A DNA stretch of 64,000 nucleotides, taken from Agromyces sp. ISL-38. Its GTDB lineage: Bacteria > Actinomycetota > Actinomycetes > Actinomycetales > Microbacteriaceae. Position numbers and translations under genes: made by a program. This document shows, in pieces, positions 26,335 through 33,491 of the stretch (position 1 is the stretch's first letter; every line of letters begins with the position of its first letter). The notes beneath the pieces were generated by a model, which worked only from the letters and a program-made list of their open reading frames with translations, did no database searches and was not told the DNA's origin. The stretch is from positions 62,001 to 126,000 of the forward strand of contig NZ_JAGGPF010000009.1 in NCBI RefSeq assembly GCF_018613935.1. Direction: 5' to 3'.

Positions 26335-28113
26335 TTACGTCTTGGCGACCCGTTGCTCCAGCTCCGCACCAGCGCGCTGCCCCGCCTCGAGGGCGAGGCA
26401 CTCCCCCGCCCAGCGGCGGCGCAGCCACCGATCGTGGCTCGCGATCACGACCGCGCCGGGGTAGGCGCCGAGTGCCTCCTCGAGGTCGGTCGCGAGCCCG
26501 AGCGAGAGATGGTTCGTCGGCTCGTCGAGCAGGAACACGTGCGGCGGCCGCGTGATCACGAGCGCGAGCGCGAGCCGGCGCTGCTGCCCCACCGAGAGCG
26601 CGCCGACGGGGCGTCCCTCGTCGCGTGGGGCGATCAGTCCCAGGCTCGCGAGCGTCACCTGCTCGGCGCGCCGCTCACCGAGAACGCGTTCGTAGAGGCG
26701 ACGCGGCGAGGCATCCGGATCGGCGAACCGCACGTCCTGCTCGAGGAGCCCGACTCGCAGCCCCTTTCGCCGGTGCACGGTGCCGCGGTCGACCCTGAGC
26801 GTGCCCGCCAGCGCGCCGAGCAGCGTCGACTTGCCGGCGCCGTTCGCGCCCGTGACGAGCAACCGGGTGAGCGGCGCCACCTGCAGCGCATCGAGTTCGA
26901 GGCGACCGGCGACCGCGACTTCCGAGAGTTGCAGGAGCAGCCCGGATGCCTCCTCGAGCGCGTGCGACCCCGACGGGATGCCCGCGAATTCGAGCGGGGC
27001 CGGCGGCTTGCGCACCTGCTCCCGTTCGAGCGTCTCGAGGCGCAGCTCGGCGTTGCGCACGCGGCGCGAGACCGCCTGATCGACCTTCCCCCGCTTGAAG
27101 TGCTTGAGGTACTTGTCATTGTCGGTCGGCGCGCGGCCGTGCGAGACCTTGCGCGCCGTCTCGACGACGCCGAGGCGAAGTCGCTTCAGCTCCTCCTGTT
27201 CGGCCTCGTACTGCCGTCGCCACCGCTCCTGTTCCTCGGCCTTCACGGTGAGGAACTCACTGAAGCCGCCACCGAAGACGGTGCCTCCGGCTGCCGCCAG
27301 CGCGTCGTCGCGCGTCGCACCACTCGCCCCGCCCGAGCTCGAGAGAGCGAGCGCGCCCGCGCGCCCCGGATCGAGGTCGAGGAGCCCGGTCGCGACCCGA
27401 TCGAGGAACTCCCGATCGTGGCTCGCGAACATCACCGGTCCGCGCCAATCGCGGAGCCGGCCTTCGAGGAAGACCGCGGCGTCGTCGTCGAGATGGTTCG
27501 TCGGCTCGTCGAGCAGGAGCGCGTCGGGAGCCCCGAGCAGCAGCGCCGCGAGCGCGAACCGGCTGCGCTGGCCGCCCGAGAGCTCGCCGATCGCCCGCTC
27601 GAGACCGAGCCCGGCCACGCCCAGCCCCTCGAGCAGCTCGTCGCGCCGCGACTCGGCCGACCACACCTCGGCGCGTTCCGCCGCGTCGAGCGCCGCCGAA
27701 TAGCGATTCGCGGATGCCGCGGACTCGTCGCGTGCGAGCGCGGATGCCGCGGCATCGAGCTCCCGCTCGATGCCGCGCACTTCGGCGAGCGCCGCTTCGA
27801 GCACCTCGCCGACGCGGTCGTGCACGTGGAACGGCAGCTCCTGGGCGAGGAGCCCCGTGCGCCGGGGCCGCGTGATGCTGCCCGAAACGTGGGCGTCGGC
27901 GAAGACGGCGGCGGATGCGGCATCCGCTCGCTCGTCACCGCTCGCGACGAGTCGCAGCAACGTGGACTTGCCCGCGCCGTTCTCGCCGATGAGGCCGAGC
28001 CGGTGGCCCGGTGCGACTGCGAAGGCGAGGTCGGTGAAGATGCGCCGTTCAGGGTAGGAGACCGAGAGTCCGTCGGCACGGAGATGTTGGGAATAGGAGA
28101 CGTGTAGCGCCAT
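26335..28113 (-). CDS. ABC-F family ATPase (ribosome-protection-like)
   Basis: A 592-residue soluble protein with two ABC domains and no membrane part. Domain 1: GENGAGKST (about 43-51), LSGGQRSR, LLLDEPTNHLD. The inter-domain linker has KYLKHFKRGKVDQAVSRR. Domain 2: GANGAGKST, LSVGQQRR, FLLDEPTNHLS. ABC-F proteins bind the ribosomal E site; members displace antibiotics or regulate translation. AAAGGG eight bases before the ATG is buried in a long leader stem, a layout used for antibiotic-induced ABC-F genes, so a resistance role is inferred. Which drug class cannot be told. Confidence 0.9.
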   Translation of the reverse strand: MALHVSYSQHLRADGLSVSYPERRIFTDLAFAVAPGHRLGLIGENGAGKSTLLRLVASGDERADAASAAVFADAHVSGSITRPRRTGLLAQELPFHVHDRVGEVLEAALAEVRGIERELDAAASALARDESAASANRYSAALDAAERAEVWSAESRRDELLEGLGVAGLGLERAIGELSGGQRSRFALAALLLGAPDALLLDEPTNHLDDDAAVFLEGRLRDWRGPVMFASHDREFLDRVATGLLDLDPGRAGALALSSSGGASGATRDDALAAAGGTVFGGGFSEFLTVKAEEQERWRRQYEAEQEELKRLRLGVVETARKVSHGRAPTDNDKYLKHFKRGKVDQAVSRRVRNAELRLETLEREQVRKPPAPLEFAGIPSGSHALEEASGLLLQLSEVAVAGRLELDALQVAPLTRLLVTGANGAGKSTLLGALAGTLRVDRGTVHRRKGLRVGLLEQDVRFADPDASPRRLYERVLGERRAEQVTLASLGLIAPRDEGRPVGALSVGQQRRLALALVITRPPHVFLLDEPTNHLSLGLATDLEEALGAYPGAVVIASHDRWLRRRWAGECLALEAGQRAGAELEQRVAKT

Positions 28114-28368
28114 GGGGACGCCCTTTCACGAGTGCTCCCGGGCAGCCGTCGGATGCCGCGGCGCGCGGCTGTGACGGACGATGCACCGAGCGGCACGACC
28201 GCGGCACCAGCGGCGCCGACGACTGCCCGGGAGCGGAGAGTGGATCCCGCCGGGCATTCGCCGTCGTGAAAGGGTGCGCGCGACACTGTCGCGATCAGTG
28301 AAAAGAGCACACCCTGCAGTCAACGGCGCCTCAGGCGCGGGACGATGGGATGTGCTCACTTCATAGCG
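28114..28368 (-). promoter_or_regulatory. Long structured 5' leader of the ABC-F gene (candidate attenuator)
   Basis: Two nested inverted repeats span the leader: CCCTTTCACGA at 28121-28131 pairs perfectly with 28264-28274, and a 19-bp arm at 28134-28152 pairs with 28216-28234 at 18 of 19 positions. On the mRNA the last segment contains AAAGGG, the ABC-F ribosome site, so folding would hide it. A 77-codon frame (GTG 28359 to stop 28126) covers the leader, and a minimal ATG-AAG-TGA sits at 28364, next to the predicted transcript start. Ribosome stalling in the leader could open the site. Confidence 0.65.
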
Positions 28369-28374
28369 GAGTCG

Positions 28375-28404
28375 ACGCTAGCAGAGGTCGCGGCCGGAAG
28401 CCAA
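28375..28404 (-). promoter_or_regulatory. Promoter of the ABC-F gene
   Basis: On the minus strand, TTGGCT (complement of 28399-28404) and TAGCGT (complement of 28375-28380) are separated by 18 bp. The transcript would start near 28367, giving a leader of about 255 bases. Confidence 0.55.
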
Positions 28405-28430
28405 GAACTTTCTCGAGCCACCTACGCTCG

Positions 28431-28520
28431 GGCCTGCTCGCGCCCGCGGCCAGCTCGGGCCTGCTCGCGCCCGCGGCCAGCTCGCGCCGCGCCGCCAGCG
28501 CGCGCCGCGCCGCCAGCGCG
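28431..28520. repeat. Compound G+C-rich minisatellite
   Basis: Two identical 27-bp units (28431-28457, 28458-28484) are followed by two identical 18-bp units (28485-28502, 28503-28520). It lies between the ABC-F promoter and element copy B, in non-coding DNA. The exact identity implies recent duplication. Confidence 0.9.
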
Positions 28521-28531
28521 CGCCGGTTTGT

Positions 28532-28595
28532 AGGACATGTCTCGTTTTGTAGGACATGTGAGCGCGCGCACGTCCTACAAAACGGCCCAAGTCAT
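28532..28595. repeat. 64-bp four-half-site intergenic element, copy B
   Basis: AGGAC at 28532 and 28551, GTCCT at 28572, GTCAT at 28591: the same 19-21-19 spacing as copies A and C. Arms (28525-28558 and 28569-28602) pair at 27 of 34. It begins 46 bp past the malate:quinone oxidoreductase stop (28641). Confidence 0.88.
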
Positions 28596-28640
28596 GCAAA
28601 CCGCATGGCGTTGCGACATGACGCGCGCGTGCCCGACCCG

Positions 28641-30119
28641 CTACGCGGTGAGCTCGAGCAGCTTCGCCGTCTCCGTGAGGGAGGCCTCGGCGACGCCGGG
28701 ATCGGCCGACAGCTGGCGACCGAAGCTCGGGATCATCTCTCGCAGCTTCGGCTCCCAGCTGAGGAAGCGGTCGGGGAAGCAACGTGCGAGCACGTCGAGC
28801 ATGATCGGCGCGGCCGTGGACGCACCCGGCGAAGCCCCGAGGAGCCCGGCGATCGTGCCGTCGGCACCTGAGATGAGCTCGGTGCCGAACTGCAGCACAC
28901 CGCCCTTCTCAGGATCCTTCTTCATGACCTGCACGCGTTGGCCGGCGGTGATGAGCTCCCAGTCGCGGTCTTTCGCGGTCGGCATGAACTCACGCAGGGC
29001 GGCCATCTTCTTCTGGCGCGAGGCGAGCAGCTCGGAGACGAGGTACTTCACGAGGTCGAAGTTCTTGAGGCCGACCTGCAGCATCGGGCCGAGGTTGTGC
29101 AGGCGGATCGAGAACGGCAGGTCGAACCACGTGCTCGACTTCAGGAACTTCGGCGTGAAGCCGGCGTAGGGGCCGAAGAGGAGCGCGGTCTCGCCCTCGA
29201 CCACTCGGGTGTCGAGGTGCGGCACCGACATCGGCGGAGCACCGACCGCGGCCTTGCCGTAGACCTTGGCCTGGTGCTGGGCCACGACCTTCGGGTTCGT
29301 GGTGCGGAGGAACTGACCCGAGATCGGGAAACCGCCGAAGCCCTTGATCTCGGGGATGCCGGAGTGCTGGAGCAGTGCGAGCGCACCACCGCCCGCGCCG
29401 ACGAACACGAACCTGGCGTACGTGATCTTCGGCGTCTGGCCCACGAGGTGCCGCACGCGGAGCTTCCACCTGCCGTCTTTCTGGCGCTTGAGCCAGGTGA
29501 CCTGGTGGTTCGTCTGCACCGACGCGCCGCGACGCTCCATGTCGGCGAGGAGGTACTTCGTGAGCGCACCGAAGTCGACGTCGGTGCCAGAGGCAACACG
29601 GGTCGCGGCGACCTTCTGCTTGAGGTTGCGCTTCTTCGCGAGGAGTGGGGTCCACTGGGCGATGCGCTCGAGGTCTTCGGTGTACTCCATGTCGGGGAAC
29701 AGCGGCTCGTTCCGCAGCGCCTCGACGCGCTTCTTCAGGTACTCGATGTTCGCCTTGCCCTTGACGAACGTCATGTGGGGCGTCGAGTTGATGAAGTTGT
29801 GCGGCTCGGGCAGCGCCCCGGTCGAGACTAGGTACGCCCAGTATTGCCGGCTGATCTGGAACTGCTCGTTGATCGACACGGCCTTGGCAGCGCTCACCGT
29901 GCCGTCGGGGGCCTCGGGCATGTAGTTCAGCTCGCAGAGCGCGGCGTGGCCCGTGCCGGCGTTGTTCCAGGCGTTCGAGCTCTCTTGGGCCACCTCGCCC
30001 AGGCGCTCGTAGACGCGGATGCTCCAGTCGGGCTGCAGTTGCGAGATGAGGGAACCGAGCGTGGCACTCATGATGCCACCACCGATGAGCACGACGTCGA
30101 CGGATTCCTCTGAAGTCAC
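28641..30119 (-). CDS. mqo: Malate:quinone oxidoreductase
   Basis: A 492-residue FAD enzyme that oxidises L-malate to oxaloacetate and passes electrons to the membrane quinone pool. It begins TSEESVDVVLIGGGIMSATLG (FAD-binding GXGXXS-type loop) and has the family segments ERLGEVAQESSNAWNNAGTGHAALCELNY and FVGAGGGALALLQHSGIPE. The start is GTG 30119; TAGACT lies 7 bases upstream and there is no good Shine-Dalgarno, so the mRNA may be leaderless. The open frame extends further upstream, but only the part after 30119 resembles the family. Confidence 0.95.
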   Translation of the reverse strand: MTSEESVDVVLIGGGIMSATLGSLISQLQPDWSIRVYERLGEVAQESSNAWNNAGTGHAALCELNYMPEAPDGTVSAAKAVSINEQFQISRQYWAYLVSTGALPEPHNFINSTPHMTFVKGKANIEYLKKRVEALRNEPLFPDMEYTEDLERIAQWTPLLAKKRNLKQKVAATRVASGTDVDFGALTKYLLADMERRGASVQTNHQVTWLKRQKDGRWKLRVRHLVGQTPKITYARFVFVGAGGGALALLQHSGIPEIKGFGGFPISGQFLRTTNPKVVAQHQAKVYGKAAVGAPPMSVPHLDTRVVEGETALLFGPYAGFTPKFLKSSTWFDLPFSIRLHNLGPMLQVGLKNFDLVKYLVSELLASRQKKMAALREFMPTAKDRDWELITAGQRVQVMKKDPEKGGVLQFGTELISGADGTIAGLLGASPGASTAAPIMLDVLARCFPDRFLSWEPKLREMIPSFGRQLSADPGVAEASLTETAKLLELTA

Positions 30120-30187
30120 GGATTCCAGTCTAGATGCGCCGCGAGGGTACCCCTGACCGGGGGTGATGCAGGACCGGACGACTCGCC

Positions 30188-30634
30188 TCAGGCGCCGCCG
30201 AGTTGCGGCAGTCCACGCTCGTCGAGCGGCCAGCTCGGGTTGTGCGCGAGCTCCCAGAGATTGCCGTCGGGATCGGCGACGTAGGCGCTGTAGCCGCCCC
30301 ACGCCGTGTTGGCGGCGCGCTTGGAGATCTGCCCGCCGGCGAGCACCCAGTCGCCCACCGCATCGTCGACTTCTTCGCGCGTCGAGAAGTTGATCGCGAG
30401 CGCGACGGCACGGAAATGCGGCGCGTTCGCGTGAAACGTGGGGAGGGCGGCATCCTTCGCGAGCTCGGCCGTCTCCCACAGGGCGAGCACACCGCCGGGC
30501 GTCGCGAAGAACGACACCTCGCCCGGCACAGAGGACGGCGCCTCACGCCAGCCGATGCGGTGGTAGAAGGCCGTCGCCACTTCGACGTCGGCGACCCCGA
30601 GGGTGACGAGGGAGAATCGCTGCGGAATGCCCAT
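30188..30634 (-). CDS. VOC (glyoxalase/bleomycin-resistance-like) family protein
   Basis: A 148-residue protein with two beta-alpha-beta-beta-beta modules: SLVTLGVADVEVATAFYHRIGW at the start and YSAYVADPDGNLWELAHNP near the end, the latter ending with the conserved Glu metal ligand. The VOC superfamily covers metal-dependent isomerases, dioxygenases and drug-binding proteins; nothing here picks one. No ribosome site precedes ATG 30634, but TACGCT lies 6 bases before it. It is followed at 69 bp by the malate:quinone oxidoreductase gene. Confidence 0.85.
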   Translation of the reverse strand: MGIPQRFSLVTLGVADVEVATAFYHRIGWREAPSSVPGEVSFFATPGGVLALWETAELAKDAALPTFHANAPHFRAVALAINFSTREEVDDAVGDWVLAGGQISKRAANTAWGGYSAYVADPDGNLWELAHNPSWPLDERGLPQLGGA

Positions 30635-30655
30635 GTGGCGAGCGTACCGCTGACC

Positions 30656-31075
30656 TCAGAGCGCCGCGATACCGCCGGCGATGAGCCCGATGCCCGCGGT
30701 GATGAGCGCTGCCGTGAGCACGGCGACTCCGATCCAGAGGAGCATGATGAGCCGGTTCGGGCGCTCGGGGTCCTTGCCGGTCACCGAGAGGAAGAAGCCG
30801 GCAGGCATGAGGATGGCCGCGATCGGCACGCCGGTGCGGGCGAGCCACAGCCAGAAGCCGTCGAGCGCCGCGTGGCCGATGACGGCGAGGATCGCGATCG
30901 AGAGCACGAGGAGCACGGCGGCGTGCGCGTGACCGGCACGGAAGAAGCCCTGCTGCAGGCGATTCACCGGTACGTGGCCGCGTACGACTCGAGTGAGGAA
31001 GTAGCCGCCGCTCTCAACCGTGACGAGCGCGAGCAACAGGATGCCGATGAGGATGACGTCTTGGGCGGACGGCAT
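30656..31075 (-). CDS. Four-helix membrane protein of unknown function
   Basis: A 139-residue protein with about four hydrophobic helices. Visible features are VESGGYFLTRVVRGHVPVNRLQQGFFRAGHAHAAVLLVLSI, where HAHA lies in the second helix, and a basic loop KDPERPNR. I do not recognise a functional family beyond conserved actinobacterial membrane proteins. AAGGA stands 8 bases before ATG 31075. It is divergent from a MerR regulator across a shared palindrome, so its expression is probably controlled by that regulator. Confidence 0.75.
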   Translation of the reverse strand: MPSAQDVILIGILLLALVTVESGGYFLTRVVRGHVPVNRLQQGFFRAGHAHAAVLLVLSIAILAVIGHAALDGFWLWLARTGVPIAAILMPAGFFLSVTGKDPERPNRLIMLLWIGVAVLTAALITAGIGLIAGGIAAL

Positions 31076-31100
31076 GAGCGGTCCTTTCGGTTGGGATGTG

Positions 31101-31146
31101 ATTGGATAGTGTTACTCTCCAATAATAGAGAGTTGCACTATCCAAT
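31101..31146. promoter_or_regulatory. Long palindromic operator between membrane-protein and MerR genes
   Basis: ATTGGATAGTG (31101-31111) is repeated in inverse at 31136-31146, with an inner ACTCTC/GAGAGT pair (31114-31119, 31128-31133). Dyad symmetry in the 85-bp divergent region fits a MerR-family operator acting on both genes. Confidence 0.75.
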
Positions 31147-31160
31147 GCAAGGAGTTCGGC

Positions 31161-31778
31161 ATGCGCATCTCGGCACTCGCTGAGGCGGCGGGGCTGCCCG
31201 TCGCGACCGTCAAGTTCTACTTGCGCGAGGGACTCCTCCAGCCGGGGGTCGCGACCTCGGCCACGCAAGCGAGCTACGACGAGTCGCACGTGCGGCGGCT
31301 GCGACTCGTGCGCGCGCTCATCGGCTCCGTCGGGCTGAGCGTGCAGCAGGCCCGGGCCATCCTCGAACTCGTCGACGACCCTGGCGACGACCTCTATTCG
31401 ACGCTCGGCCGGGCCGTCGAGGCCTTGCCGCCCGCCGTGGAGCGGCGCGAGGGCGACGACCCCTATCCTCGCGCCCGCGCCGCGCTCGCCGCGCTCGGCC
31501 AGGTCTTCGACCCCGAGTACGCCGCGGTGGCGCAGCTCGAGTCGGCGCTCGCGGCCGCGGAGGCCGCCGGCATGCCGATCAGCGACGAGCGCCTGCAGCA
31601 GTACGGAGACCTGCTTCGCAAGCTCGCCGCCTTCGACCTCGAGCGGATGCCCGAAGAACCGCATGCTGCCGTCGAGTACACCGTGCTCGGCACGGCGCTC
31701 TACGAGCCCGTCATCGTCGCGCTCCGGCGACTCGCCCACCAGGATCAGGCTGCCCGGCTCCGCGGAATCAACCGCTGA
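31161..31778 (+). CDS. MerR family transcriptional regulator
   Basis: A 205-residue regulator. The N-terminal winged helix-turn-helix reads MRISALAEAAGLPVATVKFYLREGLLQPG, followed by the wing YDESHVRRLRLVRALIGSVGLSVQQARAIL. The C-terminal 120 residues are helical, have no cysteine cluster, and match no metal-sensing pattern, so a small-molecule ligand is likelier. AAGGAG lies 6 bases before the ATG. It is divergent from the membrane-protein gene and probably autoregulated through the palindrome at 31101-31146. Confidence 0.9.
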   Translation: MRISALAEAAGLPVATVKFYLREGLLQPGVATSATQASYDESHVRRLRLVRALIGSVGLSVQQARAILELVDDPGDDLYSTLGRAVEALPPAVERREGDDPYPRARAALAALGQVFDPEYAAVAQLESALAAAEAAGMPISDERLQQYGDLLRKLAAFDLERMPEEPHAAVEYTVLGTALYEPVIVALRRLAHQDQAARLRGINR

Positions 31779-31848
31779 GGGGTCGGGCCCGTCGACGCCG
31801 GCCGAGGGCGATCAACCCGTCGCGACGGCTCCCGGAGAAACCCGGACG

Positions 31849-32460
31849 TCAGCGGGCGAGCAGCTTCGCGAGCGCAGGCAGCTGCGCCGGGTCTTCGAGC
31901 GCCGAGCCCACGGCGACCGTGCGGACACCAGCATCGAGGAACGCTCCCGCGTTCGCGGCATCCATCCCACCGGTCGCGACGAATCGGGCATCGGGGAACG
32001 GGCCGGCCATTGCGGGGAACCAGGCGGTGCCGAGCAGCGACGCGGGGAACGCCTTCAACCACGTGAGCCCGAGCGCCATGGCGGCCTGCACCTCACTCGC
32101 CGTCGCGACGCCGGGCAGCGGCGGGAGGCCCGCGGCGACCGAGGCGCGCACGACGGCCTCGTCGAAGCCGGGGCTCACCGTGAAGGCAGCGCCGGCGGAT
32201 GCCGCGAGCTCGACATGACGCATCGACACGACCGTGCCCGCGCCGACGAGGCGGCCGGCGGCTCGCCCCGCCTCGGCGACCGCGGCGAGCGCCTCGACAT
32301 CTGCCGGCGATTGAATCGGCAGCTCGACGACGTCGATGCCGAGCTCCCAGGCCCGGCGGGCCAGCTCGAGGCTGCGCACGGCGCCCATGCCGCGGAAGAT
32401 GGCCATGAGCGGCCGCCCTGCGAAGATCGCGTCGAATTCGGCGTTCACGATGTCGGTCAT
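31849..32460 (-). CDS. eda: 2-keto-3-deoxy-6-phosphogluconate (KDPG) aldolase
   Basis: A 203-residue class I aldolase. Key residues: Glu in GIDVVELPIQSP (proton transfer), GAGTVVS, Lys in TWLKAFPASLLG (Schiff base with the substrate), and VATGGM for the phosphate site. It splits KDPG to pyruvate and glyceraldehyde-3-phosphate. GAGAGG lies 6 bases before the ATG. The KDG kinase gene stops 14 bp upstream, so the two are one operon and catalyse consecutive steps. It converges on the MerR gene, with no clear terminator in the 70 bp between. Confidence 0.92.
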   Translation of the reverse strand: MTDIVNAEFDAIFAGRPLMAIFRGMGAVRSLELARRAWELGIDVVELPIQSPADVEALAAVAEAGRAAGRLVGAGTVVSMRHVELAASAGAAFTVSPGFDEAVVRASVAAGLPPLPGVATASEVQAAMALGLTWLKAFPASLLGTAWFPAMAGPFPDARFVATGGMDAANAGAFLDAGVRTVAVGSALEDPAQLPALAKLLAR

Positions 32461-32474
32461 GTGCGGCCTCTCGG

Positions 32475-33398
32475 TCAGCGGCGGGTGCGGGGGAAGTCGG
32501 CGGTCTCGGCGAGCACGAGCACGGCGCGCTCGTGTCCGGCGCGCAGCCGCTCGGCGGGCGATGCGCCGCGCAGGAAGGCGTCGAGGTAACCGGCCGCGAA
32601 GGCGTCACCTGCGCCGACGGCCTCGACGACGTCGGTGGGCACGGCCGGCACGCGCTCGAGGGTGTCGCCGATGTTCCCACTGGTCCCGATGCGGGCGAAC
32701 TCCGTGGCTCCGACCGCGCCGTCTTTCACGACGAGCAGTGCCGGCTCGGGCAGCAGTGCCCGCACGTCGTCGGCGGTCTCGGTGTCCCAGAGTTCGGCGG
32801 CCTCGTCGAGGCCGACGAACACGAGGTCGGCACGCGCGGCCAGCTCGCGAAGACGGCGCGCCGCGACATCCGTCGATGACCAGAGCACCGGCCGGTGGTT
32901 GACATCGAAGCTCATGATCGCGGGGCCGGGCGCGACCAGCGCGAAGGCGGCATCGACGAGGGCGTCGCACGATGCCGAGAGCGCCGGCGTGATGCCGCTC
33001 AGGTGCACGATGCGGGCGGTGTCGACGGGCAGCTCGTCGAGGAGTGCCGGAGCCATGCGAGACGCGGCCGATCCGGCGCGGAAGTACTGCACGCCACGAC
33101 CCGGATCCTTGAAGTACACGCCGGTGGGCGCCTCGGGGTCGACCCCGACCCAGCGAGTGTCGACGCCGCGCTCGGCGAGCTGTCGCACGAGGCGGCGGCC
33201 GAGCGTGTCATCGCCGACGGTGCCCGCCCAAGCGGCATGGCGACCGAGCGCGGCGAGGTGCGAGGCCACGTTCGCCTCGGCGCCGCCGGGATCGAGGTGG
33301 AAGTCGACGGCACGTTCGAGCGGTTCCGCGTGAGCCGGAGCGATGAGCACCATGGTCTCGCCGATGGCCACGACGTCGGGCTGCGCTGCGAGGGTCAC
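32475..33398 (-). CDS. kdgK: 2-keto-3-deoxygluconate kinase (PfkB family)
   Basis: A 307-residue ribokinase-fold sugar kinase. GTG 33398 has AGGG five bases upstream; the longer frame to 34142 is antisense to the deaminase gene. Motifs: GGAEANVASHLAALGRHAAWAGTVGDDTLG (PfkB signature 1) and VEAVGAGDAFAAGYLDAFLRG (signature 2, catalytic Asp in GAGD). RAGSAASRM resembles the KDG kinase substrate loop. It phosphorylates KDG to KDPG, the substrate of the aldolase encoded next. It is divergent from the deaminase gene. Confidence 0.9.
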   Translation of the reverse strand: MTLAAQPDVVAIGETMVLIAPAHAEPLERAVDFHLDPGGAEANVASHLAALGRHAAWAGTVGDDTLGRRLVRQLAERGVDTRWVGVDPEAPTGVYFKDPGRGVQYFRAGSAASRMAPALLDELPVDTARIVHLSGITPALSASCDALVDAAFALVAPGPAIMSFDVNHRPVLWSSTDVAARRLRELAARADLVFVGLDEAAELWDTETADDVRALLPEPALLVVKDGAVGATEFARIGTSGNIGDTLERVPAVPTDVVEAVGAGDAFAAGYLDAFLRGASPAERLRAGHERAVLVLAETADFPRTRR

Positions 33399-33438
33399 GA
33401 GCCCTATGCTGGCGGGTGTGCAGATTCGGCGCAAGCCG

Positions 33439-33455
33439 GTTGCAGCATACGCAAC
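33439..33455. promoter_or_regulatory. Inverted repeat in the kdgK-deaminase divergent region
   Basis: GTTGC-AGCATAC-GCAAC, a 5-bp dyad with a 7-bp spacer, lies in the 93-bp region between the two divergent genes. It is a candidate site for the IclR regulator encoded in the same cluster. Confidence 0.4.
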
Positions 33456-33491
33456 GCATTCCCATCGCATCGCTGAACAAGAGGATGACGG

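Noticed and set aside
24875-26464. A 529-codon frame opposite the radical SAM gene
   Set aside because: No recognisable domain; mirrors the codon pattern of the real gene.
30145-30165. Possible terminator hairpin ACCCC/GGGGT between the VOC and mqo genes
   Set aside because: Only a 5-bp stem, no T-tract; too weak to call.
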